From the NCBI RefSeq assembly GCF_003058055.1, contig NZ_QBTZ01000001.1, positions 2,501-66,500 on the forward strand: a stretch of DNA of 64,000 nt, written 5' to 3'. Source of the DNA: Acidovorax sp. 107 (GTDB lineage Bacteria > Pseudomonadota > Gammaproteobacteria > Burkholderiales > Burkholderiaceae_C). Position 1 is the first letter of the stretch; every line of letters starts with the position of its first letter. A program made the position numbers and the translations under genes. The notes under the pieces were generated by a model. The model did no database searches. It was not told the origin of the DNA and worked only from the letters and a program-made list of their open reading frames with translations. Positions 21,768 to 31,173 of the stretch are shown here, piece after piece.

Positions 21768-22742
21768 ATGAATTCCTCAAACCTGGCATGCATGGGCCGG
21801 CGATGCCTGTTGCTGGCTGCCTTGGTCGCAGGTGGCCTGGCCCACGCGCAGGGCGACAAGCCGGTGCGTGTGATCGTTCCGCTCACCACGGGCTCGACCG
21901 TGGACACGCTGGCCCGCGCGCTGTCACCACCGCTGGCGCGTGCGCTGGGCCAGCCGGTGGTGGTGGAGAACATTGCAGGTGCGGGCGGCGTCTCGGGGAC
22001 GGCCCAGCTGGTGCGCGCGCCCAAGGACGGGCAGACCCTGGCGCTGGTCTCGTCCAACCACGTGATCAACCCGGCCATCTACAAAAGCATGCCCTTCGAC
22101 ACGCTCAAGGACATCACGCCCATCACCGTGGTCGGCACGGTGCCGCTGGTGCTGGTGGCCACCAATGCGCTGCCGGTCAAAAGCCTCAAGGACCTGGTGG
22201 CCTATGCCAAAGCCAATCCCGGCAAGGTGGACTACGGCTCGGCTGGCAATGGCAGCGTGCTGCACCTGGCGGCCGAGCTGCTCAAGAGCGAGGGCGGCAT
22301 CTTCCTCACCCACATCCCCTACAAGGGCACGGGCCCGCTGACCACTGACCTTATTGGCGGGCAGATCCACCTGGCTTTTCTGTCGGTGACGGCCGCCGCA
22401 CCCCACGTGAAGGCCGGGCGGCTGAAGGCGCTGGGCGTGTCCACCACCCAGCGCTCGCAGGTGCTGCCCGAGGTGCCCACCCTGGCCGAGGCAGGGCTGC
22501 CGGGCTACAGCTTCGATGCATGGATCGCGTTGATCGGCCCGGCCGGCCTGCCCAAGGCCCAGGTGCAAAAGCTCTACCAGGACGTGAAGGCCACGCTGGC
22601 GCAGAAGGAGGTGCAGGACATCATGGCCGCGCAAGGCATCGCTCCGGTGGGCTCCCCGCCGGAGAGCGCCGAGCCCTTCTTCAAGGCTGAGCTGGCCAAA
22701 CACGCCGACCTGGTGCGCCGGTCCGGCGCTGTGAAAGACTGA
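21768..22742 (+). CDS. Bug/TctC-family periplasmic solute-binding protein
   Basis: A 324-aa tripartite-tricarboxylate-transporter binding protein. It has a signal peptide (LLLAALVAGGLAHA) and the Bug signatures KPVRVIVPLTTGSTVD, VVENIAGAGG, PYKGTGPLTTDLIGGQI and VPTLAEAGLPGY. Such proteins bind carboxylates in the periplasm. No TctA/TctB membrane pair is nearby, which is normal for the large Bug families of Burkholderiales. gacaggagacaaacg precedes the ATG. It lies between hydratase and dehydrogenase, so it probably binds the substrate of that pathway. Confidence 0.93.
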   Translation: MNSSNLACMGRRCLLLAALVAGGLAHAQGDKPVRVIVPLTTGSTVDTLARALSPPLARALGQPVVVENIAGAGGVSGTAQLVRAPKDGQTLALVSSNHVINPAIYKSMPFDTLKDITPITVVGTVPLVLVATNALPVKSLKDLVAYAKANPGKVDYGSAGNGSVLHLAAELLKSEGGIFLTHIPYKGTGPLTTDLIGGQIHLAFLSVTAAAPHVKAGRLKALGVSTTQRSQVLPEVPTLAEAGLPGYSFDAWIALIGPAGLPKAQVQKLYQDVKATLAQKEVQDIMAAQGIAPVGSPPESAEPFFKAELAKHADLVRRSGAVKD

Positions 22743-22748
22743 TCCACC

Positions 22749-23894
22749 GTGCACCGCATCGCCTTCCTGCCCGGCGAGGGCATCGGTCCCGAGGTGCTGG
22801 CGCAGGCCCGGCGTGTGCTGGAGGCCCTGCGCGGGCCGGATTTTGACTTTGACGCCGTGGAAGCCCCTGTGGGCGCGGTGGCCTGCGATGCCCACGGCCA
22901 TCCCTTGCCGCCCCACACGCTGGCAGCAGCCTGCGCGGCCGATGCCGTGCTGTTTGGCGCCGTGGGCGACCCGCGCCACGACCATCTGCCGCGCGCGCTG
23001 CGGCCCGAGCAGGCCATCCTGGGGCTGCGGCGCGGCATGGGCCTGTATGCCAGTCTGCGCCATATCCAGATCGACGCCACGGTTGCGATGCTGTCGCCGC
23101 TCAAGACGCAGCGGGTGCAAGGCGTGGATGTGCTCATCGTGCGCGAACTGGACGGCGACGTGTACACGGCCCTGCCCAAGGGCCAGCGGGTTGCGGCCAC
23201 CGGCCCCTTTGCGGGCGATGCCGAGGGTTTTGACTCCATGCGCTATGCGGCGGGCGAGGTGCGGCGCGTGGCGCATGTGGCCTTTGGTGCGGCACGCGCC
23301 CGGCGCGGGCAACTGGCCAGCGTGGACAAGGCCAATGTGCTGGAAACCTCGCGCCTGTGGCGTGAGGTCGTGACCGAAGTGGGTCGCGCGCACTACCCGG
23401 ATGTGCAGCTGCGCCACCTGTACGCCGACAACGCCGCCATGGCCCTGGTGGCCAGCCCCCAGGATTTTGATGTGGTGCTGGCGGGCAACCTGTTTGGCGA
23501 CATCCTCAGCGACCTGGCCTCGGTGCTTACTGGCTCCATCGGCCTGCCCGCGTCTGCGCTGCTGGGGGATGGTGAGCCGGGTCGCACCCGGGGGCTCTTC
23601 GAGGCGGGGCATGGCACGGCGCTGGACATCGCGGGTACAGACCGCGCCAACCCCATCGGCTGCATCCGTGCGGCTGCCCTGCTGCTGCGGCATGCCTTGG
23701 TGCGGCCAGACCTGGCAGACCGGGTGGAGCAGGCCGTTCGCCGGGCGCTCGCCAGCGGGTGGCGCACGGCCGACATTGCAGATGCTGCAACACCAGAAAA
23801 CCTGCGCGTTGGCACCCGCGCCATGGGCTCTGCCGTACTGCAGCACCTGCGCGAGGGCGCCGAGGTGCCGGGCACCTCCCTGTCATTGCTCTGA
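22749..23894 (+). CDS. LeuB-like isocitrate/isopropylmalate dehydrogenase family enzyme
   Basis: A 381-aa decarboxylating beta-hydroxyacid dehydrogenase. Signatures: LPGEGIGPEV at the N terminus, LYASLRHIQ, LIVRELDGDVYTA, NLFGDILSDLASVLTGSIGLPAS and EAGHGTALDIAGTDRANPIG. The RELDGDVYTALPKG stretch differs from the usual RELTGGIYFG of biosynthetic LeuB, suggesting another substrate. It starts with GTG six bases after the binding-protein stop, so it is surely in one unit with it. Together with the fused hydratase it could isomerise and oxidatively decarboxylate a malate-type acid. Confidence 0.88.
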   Translation: MHRIAFLPGEGIGPEVLAQARRVLEALRGPDFDFDAVEAPVGAVACDAHGHPLPPHTLAAACAADAVLFGAVGDPRHDHLPRALRPEQAILGLRRGMGLYASLRHIQIDATVAMLSPLKTQRVQGVDVLIVRELDGDVYTALPKGQRVAATGPFAGDAEGFDSMRYAAGEVRRVAHVAFGAARARRGQLASVDKANVLETSRLWREVVTEVGRAHYPDVQLRHLYADNAAMALVASPQDFDVVLAGNLFGDILSDLASVLTGSIGLPASALLGDGEPGRTRGLFEAGHGTALDIAGTDRANPIGCIRAAALLLRHALVRPDLADRVEQAVRRALASGWRTADIADAATPENLRVGTRAMGSAVLQHLREGAEVPGTSLSLL

Positions 23895-23930
23895 GCCTCG
23901 TTCGCAGCCCGGCAAGGTCCACGCGGGCGT

Positions 23931-24611
23931 TCAGGGCTGCGTATCGGGCGCGGGTGTGGTGGGCATCCCTTGCTCCTCTGCCGCCCTTACCTGCACCTCC
24001 ATGGCCCGCTGGTAGGCAGGCCGTGACTGCAGCCGCTGCCAATAGGCCTGGGTGGCCGGCCCAAACTGCGTGTTCAACCCCAGGTGCTGCGCGAGCAGCA
24101 GTGCATACCCGACAGCCACGTCTGCGGCCGTGAATCGGCCTGCGCACAGGTATTCGCTGTGCGCCACCGTCGCTTCCACGGCCCGCAGCCGTGCCAGAAA
24201 CCAGCGGCTGTAGTCCTCCACCACCTGCGGTTGCTTGCGCTCTGCCGGTTCAAACCGCCCATAGCGCAGCACCAGCGTCTGCGGAAAGGTCAGCGTGGCA
24301 TCGCTCATGTGCAGCCAGTTCAGGTACGCGCCATACGCCGGGTGTGTGGGCGCCACATCCAGCCCCGCGTCGGGGTGCGTGGCGGCGAGGTATTGGCACA
24401 TCGCCGCCGATTCGGTCATGCGCACCTCGTTCGGCGCGGCGCCCTGCACCAGCAGCGGCACCGTGCCCAGCGGGTTCTCATCCAGAAACCACCGCGCCTG
24501 GGCACGCGGTGGGAAGGGCAGCATGTGGAGCTGGTAAGGCAGCTGCAGCTCTTCGAGCATCCACAGAGGGCGGAAGGAACGGGCGCTGACGCAGTGGTGC
24601 AGATGGAGCAT
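23931..24611 (-). CDS. Glutathione S-transferase family protein
   Basis: A 226-aa GST. The N-terminal thioredoxin-like domain has the S/C-containing loop HHCVSARSFRPLWMLEEL, the cis-Pro motif GTVPLLV and the glutathione-binding MTESAAMCQYL; the all-helical C-terminal domain includes YLCAGRFTAADVAVGYAL. Ser or Cys near residue 7-9 could be the catalytic residue. Role in detoxification or catabolism is unassigned. It is convergent with the LeuB-like gene. Confidence 0.92.
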   Translation of the reverse strand: MLHLHHCVSARSFRPLWMLEELQLPYQLHMLPFPPRAQARWFLDENPLGTVPLLVQGAAPNEVRMTESAAMCQYLAATHPDAGLDVAPTHPAYGAYLNWLHMSDATLTFPQTLVLRYGRFEPAERKQPQVVEDYSRWFLARLRAVEATVAHSEYLCAGRFTAADVAVGYALLLAQHLGLNTQFGPATQAYWQRLQSRPAYQRAMEVQVRAAEEQGMPTTPAPDTQP

Positions 24612-24647
24612 GGGGAGGGTTTGAACGGTTGGGGGCTGCCCCGCAGC

Positions 24648-25694
24648 TTAGCCGGTAGCAAGGTGCTGCCCAGACGGCGCGTCACCCGGCGGGTGGTCTG
24701 CGTGCAGCTCATCGGGGCAATAGTGGATTTCAATGGTCGAGTGGACGATTTCCTCGTGCACCGACAAGCGTTCGCGTACCCCTGCCGGTGTGAGCTGGTG
24801 ATCGTGGGTGACCACAGTCATCGCGCATGAATACACCTGCTTGCCCACCCGCCAGACATGCAGGTCGGTGATCTTTGTGTCGCCCGCATCCGGCGTGGTT
24901 TCCACCACCTCGCGAATCTCGTCGACCACTGGGTGGTCCATCTCGCGGTCCAGCAGCACCTTGCCTGTATCGGTGATGAGGCCCTTGGCCCAGACCGCGA
25001 CCAGCACCGCGCCGACGACACCCATCAGGGGGTCAAGCCACGACCAGCCGAAGATCCAGCCACCCACAAGGGCTGCGATTGCCAGCACCGATGTCGCGGC
25101 GTCGGCGATCACATGCAGATAGGCCGACTTGAGGTTGAGGTCGTGGTGGTGGCCACCGTGGCTGTGTCCATGGTCGTGCCCGTGGTGGTCATGTGCATGC
25201 CCGTGTTGGTGGCCGTGCCCATGGTGATGCGCCTTGCCCAGAATCAGTGCGCAGACCACGTTGACCACCAGCCCGAGAAGGGCGATCACGATGGCCTCCT
25301 TGTACCGGATCGGCTGCGGCGAGACGATGCGCTCCACCGAACCGACCAGCATCATGGCTGCCACGCCCAGCAGGAAAATGGCGCTGGCAAAGCCGCTCAG
25401 GATCTCGATCTTCCAGGTGCCAAAGGCAAAGCGCGGATCTCGCGCGTATCGCCGGGCGGTCCCATAAGCCACGGCCGACAGGCCAATCGCCACTGCGTGG
25501 GAGCTCATGTGCCAGCCGTCTGCCAGCAGCGCCATCGAGTTGAACCACCATCCGGCGGCTATCTCGATCACCATGGTGACGGCGGTGATCCACATCACCA
25601 CGCGCGTGCTGCGTTCAGCGGCGTCGTTGCCGGTGTCGAACACATGGTCGTGGACCCAGCGGGAAAGATTTTCGGTATGCACAGTCGTTCTCAC
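24648..25694 (-). CDS. dmeF: Cation diffusion facilitator, Co/Ni efflux (DmeF)
   Basis: A 348-aa inner-membrane CDF transporter with six predicted helices. The metal-site residues lie in ALLADGWHMSSHA (helix II) and HVIADAATSV (helix V). A long histidine-rich loop (residues about 156-184) lies between helices IV and V, and the cytosolic C-terminal domain includes ITDLHVWRVGKQVYSCAM. DmeF exporters give cobalt and nickel resistance. The gene overlaps dmeR by four bases and is surely co-transcribed with it. Confidence 0.93.
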   Translation of the reverse strand: MRTTVHTENLSRWVHDHVFDTGNDAAERSTRVVMWITAVTMVIEIAAGWWFNSMALLADGWHMSSHAVAIGLSAVAYGTARRYARDPRFAFGTWKIEILSGFASAIFLLGVAAMMLVGSVERIVSPQPIRYKEAIVIALLGLVVNVVCALILGKAHHHGHGHQHGHAHDHHGHDHGHSHGGHHHDLNLKSAYLHVIADAATSVLAIAALVGGWIFGWSWLDPLMGVVGAVLVAVWAKGLITDTGKVLLDREMDHPVVDEIREVVETTPDAGDTKITDLHVWRVGKQVYSCAMTVVTHDHQLTPAGVRERLSVHEEIVHSTIEIHYCPDELHADHPPGDAPSGQHLATG

Positions 25695-25969
25695 TTGATG
25701 TAGGCGCGCAAAACATCGACCAATTCATGGGCGCCCTGCGCGCGCTCGGCGTCGCTGGCGATCTCTGGACTGGCGATATGGGTGTGCACATGCTGTTCAA
25801 GCACCTCCGTCATCAGCCCACCCATGGCGCCGCGCACGGCTGCAATCTGGTGAAGGATGTCTGCGCACCCTTTTTCTGCATCGAGCGCGCGCTCCAGGGC
25901 TTCGACCTGCCCCCGGATGCGACGCACCCGAGCCAGCAGTTTGGATTTTTGTTGGATGGTGTGACTCAT
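25691..25969 (-). CDS. dmeR: RcnR/DmeR-type nickel/cobalt-sensing repressor
   Basis: A 92-aa all-helical repressor of the CsoR/RcnR family. Residues matching the known RcnR metal ligands are in place: His3, Cys35, His60 and His64, which point to Ni/Co rather than Cu (CsoR uses C-H-C) or formaldehyde (FrmR lacks His60/64). It precedes dmeF with an ATGA overlap. A G-rich operator lies about 20 bases upstream. Expected to release DNA when cobalt or nickel binds. Confidence 0.93.
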   Translation of the reverse strand: MSHTIQQKSKLLARVRRIRGQVEALERALDAEKGCADILHQIAAVRGAMGGLMTEVLEQHVHTHIASPEIASDAERAQGAHELVDVLRAYIK

Positions 25970-25986
25970 CGGGGCTCGAAAAATGA

Positions 25987-26003
25987 CATAGGGGGGTAGG
26001 GTA
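25987..26003. promoter_or_regulatory. Probable DmeR operator with G-tract
   Basis: The sequence cataggggggtagggta lies just before dmeR. RcnR/DmeR-type repressors bind sites built of a G/C tract flanked by short A/T-rich inverted ends (TACTGGGGGGNAGTA in rcnA), and this site fits loosely. A second G/C pair, taccccgaaatgggggt, follows at 26024-26040 and may be another half of the operator. Confidence 0.65.
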
Positions 26004-26097
26004 TTTTAAATGCAGCTTTGCGAGTACCCCGAAATGGGGGTGGGGATGCCGGAGACGGCGGCGGTCTGGAGCAAAGCCCCCCCCCTGCTTTTTGCCC

Positions 26098-27207
26098 CTA
26101 CACCCGCACCGCCCTCCGAAACTCCGCCGGCGACTGTCCCGTCCACCCGCGAAACGCCCGGATAAAACTCTTCTCGTTCTCAAACCCCGCGGCCTCGGCC
26201 ACCTGCTTGATGGGCCGCTGCGTGCGGTGCAGTAGCTCCACCGCGCGGGTGCGGCGCACCTCGTCTTTCAGGCCCTGCAGCGTGGCGCCTTCTTCCTTCA
26301 ACTGCCGGTGCAGCGTGCGCGGCGACACGTGCAGCAGCGCGGCCAGTGATTCGGCGCTGTGCTGGGGCAATGCATGGGAGGGCTGGCCGGGCAGGGGCGC
26401 GGCCAGCAGCTGGCGCACGCGCTGCACCAGCAGGCGGTCGCGGCGGTAGTGCAGCACGGTCAGGGGCAGGGCGTGTTGCAGCATCTGGCGCAGGGCCTGT
26501 TCGTCGCGGCGCAGGGGCAGGTGCAGGTAGCGGGCGTCGAAGTGGATGGCGGTGCGTGGTGCGTGGAAGGTGATGGGGCCACGGAACAGGACGGCATACG
26601 CATCGGCATGCGGTGGGGCATCAAACGCAAATTCGGCAGCGATGAGGGGGATGCGCGAGTCCACCATCCAGCAGGCCAGGCCATGGGCATTGCGCAGCAC
26701 CGACACCAGGCAGAACTCGCGCAGTGCACCCAGGTCGCGGGCTTCGGTGATGGCCAGGGTGGCGGTGTCGCCGCTGGTGGTGAGGTGCAGCGCAATGTCG
26801 TCCGCCAGCAAACCGTGGTGGCGGCACCAGCGGGCCAGGGCGACCTGCAGCGTGGGTGAGCTGATGGAGGCGCGCGCCAGCATGCCGTAGCTGCCCCAGG
26901 GCAGGCGGCGGCTGAACCAGCCCAGGGCTTCGTCATCCAGCTCCTGCATAGCGGCGTCGGAAATCTGTTCCATCTGCCAGGCGGTGATGTGTGCCCTGTC
27001 GTCTTGCAGCAGCTGCGGCGCAATCTGTGCCTGGGCCAGGGCGCGTTCGGGGCTCCTGCCGCGCTGCTCGTAGGCGAGAGCGATGGCCCGCACGAAGGCG
27101 ATGGGCGTGGCGGCAGGGGCCGTGGCGGGCGCGGACAAGTGGTTGGCGGGTTGGATGGGCGGTTTCACGCTGCCGAGTGTGCCAGCCGTGGCACGATTTG
27201 CAACCAT
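26098..27207 (-). CDS. AraC-family regulator (OruR/ArgR-like domain layout)
   Basis: A 369-aa regulator. The N-terminal half is an arabinose-binding-type ligand domain ([35 protein letters not shown]), and the C-terminal half has the two AraC helix-turn-helix motifs ([22 protein letters not shown] and [21 protein letters not shown]). It is divergent from the acyl-CoA ligase at 27294 and probably controls it. A GTG at 27168 would be an alternative start that leaves the palindrome gtgcca-gccg-tggcac (27179-27194) in the promoter region; both starts are possible. Confidence 0.9.
   Translation of the reverse strand: MVANRATAGTLGSVKPPIQPANHLSAPATAPAATPIAFVRAIALAYEQRGRSPERALAQAQIAPQLLQDDRAHITAWQMEQISDAAMQELDDEALGWFSRRLPWGSYGMLARASISSPTLQVALARWCRHHGLLADDIALHLTTSGDTATLAITEARDLGALREFCLVSVLRNAHGLACWMVDSRIPLIAAEFAFDAPPHADAYAVLFRGPITFHAPRTAIHFDARYLHLPLRRDEQALRQMLQHALPLTVLHYRRDRLLVQRVRQLLAAPLPGQPSHALPQHSAESLAALLHVSPRTLHRQLKEEGATLQGLKDEVRRTRAVELLHRTQRPIKQVAEAAGFENEKSFIRAFRGWTGQSPAEFRRAVRV
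27179..27194. promoter_or_regulatory. Candidate operator of the AraC-type regulator
   Basis: A 6-bp-arm inverted repeat, gtgcca-gccg-tggcac, followed 14 bases on by another tgtggcaac half-site, lies near the divergent starts of the AraC and acyl-CoA ligase genes. If the AraC protein starts at GTG 27168 this is intergenic. Assignment is by position and symmetry only. Confidence 0.4.
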
Positions 27208-27293
27208 TGTGGCAACCCGGCCAGGGCGTGGGCTCCTATGCTTGCACATCGCCCGCCATGCGCGCAGGGCCGGATGACAGAGGAGACAACCCC

Positions 27294-29024
27294 GTGACGA
27301 GTGCAGCCGCAACGAAATCCGCACCGCTGGTAGACAGCTACGCCCGTGGCGCCACCGATGTTCCCCTGATCGAGCAGACCATCGGCGCCTTCTTTGCCGA
27401 CATGGTGGCCCGCCAGCCCGAGCGCGAGGCGCTGGTCAGCGTGCACCAGGGCCGCCGCTACACCTACGCCCAGTTGCAGACCGAAGCCCATCGCTTGGCC
27501 AGCGCGCTGCTGGGCATGGGGCTCACCCCCGGCGACCGCGTGGGCATCTGGTCGCACAACAATGCCGAATGGGTGCTGATGCAGCTGGCCACCGCGCAGG
27601 TGGGCCTGGTGCTGGTCAACATTAACCCGGCGTACCGCACGTCTGAAGTCGAATACGCGCTCAACAAGGTGGGCTGCAAGCTGCTGGTGACCATGGCGCG
27701 CTTCAAGACCAGCGACTACCTGGGCATGCTGCGCGAGCTGGCGCCCGAATGGCATCGCCAGCAGCCGGGGCAACTGGGCTCCGTGAAGCTGCCCCACCTG
27801 AACACGGTGGTGTGGATCGACGAAGCGGGGCAGGGCGCCGACGAGCCCGGTTTGATGCGATTTACCGACCTGCTGGCACGCGGCAACGCGGCCGACCCGC
27901 GCCTGGCGCACATCGCAGCGACGCTGAAAGCCACCGACCCCATCAACATCCAGTTCACCAGCGGCACCACGGGCTTTCCCAAGGGGGCCACGCTCACGCA
28001 CCGCAACATCCTGAACAACGGCTTCTTCATTGGCGAGTGCATGAAGCTCACGCCCGAAGACCGTTTGTGCATCCCCGTGCCGCTGTACCACTGCTTTGGC
28101 ATGGTGCTCGGCAATCTGGCCTGCCTCACGCACGGCTCTGCCATCGTGTATCCCAACGACGGGTTTGACCCGATCACGGTGCTGCAGACGGTGCAGGACG
28201 AGCGCTGCACCGGTCTGCATGGCGTGCCCACCATGTTCATTGCCGAGCTGGACCACCCGCGTTTTGCCGAGTTCAACCTGAGCACGCTGCGCACCGGCAT
28301 CATGGCGGGCTCGCCCTGCCCCACCGAGGTGATGAAACGCGTGGTGGAGCAGATGAACCTGCGTGAAATCACCATTGCCTACGGCATGACCGAGACCAGC
28401 CCCGTGAGCTGCCAGAGCAGCACCGATACGCCGCTGGACAAGCGCGTATCGACCGTGGGCCAGGTGCAACCGCACCTGGAGGTGAAGATCGTGGACCCCG
28501 ACACCGGCGCCATCGTTCCCATCGGCCAGCGCGGCGAGTTCTGCACCAAGGGTTATTCCGTCATGCACGGCTACTGGGGCGACGAGGCCAAGACCCGCGA
28601 GGCGATTGACGAAGACGGCTGGATGCACACCGGCGACCTGGCCACCATGGACGCCGAGGGCTATGTGAACATCGTCGGCCGCATCAAGGACATGGTGATC
28701 CGGGGCGGCGAGAACATCTACCCGCGCGAGATTGAAGAGTTTTTGTACCGCCACTCGCAGGTGCAGGACGTGCAGGTGGTGGGTGTGCCCGACCAGAAAT
28801 ATGGCGAAGAACTCTGCGCTTGGATCATCGCCAAGCCCGGCACCCAGCCGACGGAAGACGACATCCGCGCTTTCTGCAAGGGCCAGATTGCGCACTACAA
28901 GGTGCCGCGCTACATCCGCTTTGTCACCAGCTTCCCGATGACGGTGACGGGCAAGATCCAGAAGTTCAAGATCCGCGACGAGATGAAGGACCAGCTGGGT
29001 CTGGAAGAACAGAAAACCGCTTGA
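27294..29024 (+). CDS. Acyl-CoA synthetase (AMP-binding, ACSF2-like)
   Basis: A 576-aa ATP-dependent acyl-CoA ligase. The AMP-binding signature is [18 protein letters not shown], adenylate contacts include [10 protein letters not shown] and [12 protein letters not shown], and the C-terminal catalytic lysine lies in [12 protein letters not shown]. The medium-chain/branched acyl type is common in liu clusters. It starts with GTG after agaggagacaacccc, and the carboxylase beta gene follows 14 bases after its stop, so it heads the second leucine block. The AraC regulator upstream is divergent. Confidence 0.92.
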   Translation: MTSAAATKSAPLVDSYARGATDVPLIEQTIGAFFADMVARQPEREALVSVHQGRRYTYAQLQTEAHRLASALLGMGLTPGDRVGIWSHNNAEWVLMQLATAQVGLVLVNINPAYRTSEVEYALNKVGCKLLVTMARFKTSDYLGMLRELAPEWHRQQPGQLGSVKLPHLNTVVWIDEAGQGADEPGLMRFTDLLARGNAADPRLAHIAATLKATDPINIQFTSGTTGFPKGATLTHRNILNNGFFIGECMKLTPEDRLCIPVPLYHCFGMVLGNLACLTHGSAIVYPNDGFDPITVLQTVQDERCTGLHGVPTMFIAELDHPRFAEFNLSTLRTGIMAGSPCPTEVMKRVVEQMNLREITIAYGMTETSPVSCQSSTDTPLDKRVSTVGQVQPHLEVKIVDPDTGAIVPIGQRGEFCTKGYSVMHGYWGDEAKTREAIDEDGWMHTGDLATMDAEGYVNIVGRIKDMVIRGGENIYPREIEEFLYRHSQVQDVQVVGVPDQKYGEELCAWIIAKPGTQPTEDDIRAFCKGQIAHYKVPRYIRFVTSFPMTVTGKIQKFKIRDEMKDQLGLEEQKTA

Positions 29025-29038
29025 AAGAGCCACACCCT

Positions 29039-30646
29039 ATGACCATTCTCGACACCCAACTCAACGCCCGCTCGGCGGACTTTCTGGCCAATGCCGCTGC
29101 CATGCGCACGCTGGTGGATGACCTGCGCACCCAGCTCGACAAAGTGGCCCAGGGTGGGGGCGAGGCGGCCCGCGCCAAGCATGTGGCCCGCGGCAAGCTG
29201 CTTCCGCGTGAGCGCGTGCAGATGCTGCTGGACCCCGGCACGCCGTTCCTCGAACTCGCGCCGCTGGCCGCGCTGAACATGTACAACAACGATGCGCCTT
29301 GCTCGGGGCTCATCGCGGGCATTGGCCGCGTGAGTGGCGTGGACTGCATGATCGTGTGCAACGACGCCACGGTGAAGGGTGGCACCTACTACCCGCTCAC
29401 CGTCAAGAAGCACCTGCGTGCGCAAGAGGTGGCGCAGCAAAACCACCTGCCCTGCATCTACCTGGTGGATTCGGGCGGGGCCAATCTGCCGAACCAGGAC
29501 GAGGTCTTCCCTGACCGTGACCACTTCGGCCGCATCTTCTTCAACCAGGCCAACATGAGCGCCCTGGGCATCTCGCAGATCGCCGTGGTCATGGGATCGT
29601 GCACGGCGGGCGGCGCCTACGTGCCCGCGATGAGCGACGAATCCATCATCGTGAAGAACCAGGGCACGATCTTTTTGGGCGGCCCGCCGCTGGTGAAGGC
29701 CGCCACCGGCGAGGTGGTGACGGCCGAGGACCTGGGCGGCGGCGATGTGCACACCCGCCTGTCGGGTGTGGCCGACCATCTGGCGCAGAACGACATGCAT
29801 GCGCTGCAGTTGGCACGCAATGCCGTGCGCAATTTGAATAAAAACAAGCCGCAGGCGCCCGCAGATCATGCGCCAACAGCTCCTAAATTTGTAGCAGAAG
29901 AGCTGTATGGTGTGATCCCGGTGGACACGCGCAAGCCCTTCGACGTGCGCGAGATCATTGCGCGCATCGTGGACGGCAGCGAGTTCGACGAGTTCAAGGC
30001 GCGTTACGGCACCACGCTGGTCACGGGCTTCGCTCGCATCGAAGGCATGGCCGTGGGCATCATCGCCAACAACGGCATCCTGTTCAGCGAGTCGGCCCTG
30101 AAAGGCGCGCACTTCATCGAGCTGTGCTGCCAGCGCAAGATTCCGCTGGTGTTCCTGCAGAACATCACCGGCTTCATGGTGGGCCGCAAGTACGAGAACG
30201 AAGGCATTGCCCGCAACGGCGCCAAGATGGTGACGGCCGTGGCCACTGCGAGTGTTCCGAAGTTCACCATCATCATCGGCGGCAGTTTTGGCGCAGGCAA
30301 CTACGGCATGTGTGGCCGTGCTTACAGCCCCCGCTTCTTGTGGATGTGGCCCAACGCGCGCATCAGCGTGATGGGCGGCGAGCAGGCCGCTGGCGTGCTG
30401 GCCACGGTGAAGCGCGACGGCATCGAAGCCAAGGGCGGGCAGTGGACCATGGAGGAGGAAGAAGCCTTCAAGGCCCCCATCCGCCGCCAGTACGAAGACC
30501 AGGGCCACCCCTACTACGCCACGGCCCGCCTGTGGGACGACGGTGTGATCGACCCCGCCGACACCCGCCGCGTGCTGGCGCTGGGCCTGGCCGCCACGCG
30601 CAACGCTCCGATAGAAGACACCAGGTTCGGCCTGTTCCGCATGTAA
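29039..30646 (+). CDS. liuB: Methylcrotonyl-CoA carboxylase, carboxyltransferase (beta) subunit
   Basis: A 535-aa carboxyltransferase that moves the carboxyl group from carboxybiotin to 3-methylcrotonyl-CoA. The N-terminal crotonase-like domain has [27 protein letters not shown] and [17 protein letters not shown]; the C-terminal one has [16 protein letters not shown] and [37 protein letters not shown], both diagnostic for MCC rather than propionyl-CoA carboxylase. The interdomain linker at residues about 266-287 is encoded by dispersed repeat copy C and reads [18 protein letters not shown]. Partner of the alpha subunit at 32694. Confidence 0.95.
   Translation: MTILDTQLNARSADFLANAAAMRTLVDDLRTQLDKVAQGGGEAARAKHVARGKLLPRERVQMLLDPGTPFLELAPLAALNMYNNDAPCSGLIAGIGRVSGVDCMIVCNDATVKGGTYYPLTVKKHLRAQEVAQQNHLPCIYLVDSGGANLPNQDEVFPDRDHFGRIFFNQANMSALGISQIAVVMGSCTAGGAYVPAMSDESIIVKNQGTIFLGGPPLVKAATGEVVTAEDLGGGDVHTRLSGVADHLAQNDMHALQLARNAVRNLNKNKPQAPADHAPTAPKFVAEELYGVIPVDTRKPFDVREIIARIVDGSEFDEFKARYGTTLVTGFARIEGMAVGIIANNGILFSESALKGAHFIELCCQRKIPLVFLQNITGFMVGRKYENEGIARNGAKMVTAVATASVPKFTIIIGGSFGAGNYGMCGRAYSPRFLWMWPNARISVMGGEQAAGVLATVKRDGIEAKGGQWTMEEEEAFKAPIRRQYEDQGHPYYATARLWDDGVIDPADTRRVLALGLAATRNAPIEDTRFGLFRM
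29833..29897 (-). repeat. Dispersed repeat, copy C, in frame inside liuB
   Basis: Inside the carboxylase beta gene, the stretch atcatgcgccaacagct (29864-29880) is 16 of 17 identical to the reverse complement of copy A, and flanking aaaacaagcc and gtagcag continue the family pattern. It replaces the linker between the two carboxyltransferase domains without breaking the frame. Confidence 0.7.
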
Positions 30647-30663
30647 CCCCGCCGGGAGCTGCC

Positions 30664-31173
30664 ATGGACGCTGTTGCCCACTTCACCCAGCTGGCACGCT
30701 ACAACGTGTGGGCCACGGCGCGCGTGTTGGATGCCGTGCGGGCGCTGCCTGACGAGGCCTACCGGCGCGACGTAGGCCTGTTCTTCAAAAGCATCCACGG
30801 CACGCTCAACCACCTGCTGGTGGGCGAGCACCATCTGTGGTTTGTGCGCTTTGCCGAAGGCATCTCGCCCAAGGTGGCGCTGGACGCCGAGTTGGAGACC
30901 GACCGCGCGCAGCTCGATGCCCGCCTGCGCGAAGGCGCGGCACGCTGGGCACCGCTGATTGCGTCGTTCTCTCCTGACCGCTGGAACGACACCCTTGACT
31001 ACACAACCATGCGTGGCACCGCGGCATCGCTGCCGTTTGCGGCCACGCTGGCCCATGTTTTCAACCACGGTACGCACCACCGGGGCCAGATCACCGCCGC
31101 ATTGACCGCGCTGGGCCAACCCTGCCCGGAGCTGGACCTCGTCTACTTTTTGCAAAACCCGTCCAAGCCATGA
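30664..31173 (+). CDS. DinB-family protein
   Basis: A 169-aa four-helix-bundle protein of the DinB/YfiT-like superfamily. Three histidines that could hold a divalent metal are in HGTLNHLLVGEHHLW and HVFNHGTHHRGQI. Members include thiol-dependent S-transferases and unknowns; this one is close to the common Burkholderiales 'DinB' proteins of no known function. It lies 17 bases after liuB and overlaps the hydratase gene by ATGA, so it is expressed with the leucine pathway. Confidence 0.88.
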   Translation: MDAVAHFTQLARYNVWATARVLDAVRALPDEAYRRDVGLFFKSIHGTLNHLLVGEHHLWFVRFAEGISPKVALDAELETDRAQLDARLREGAARWAPLIASFSPDRWNDTLDYTTMRGTAASLPFAATLAHVFNHGTHHRGQITAALTALGQPCPELDLVYFLQNPSKP

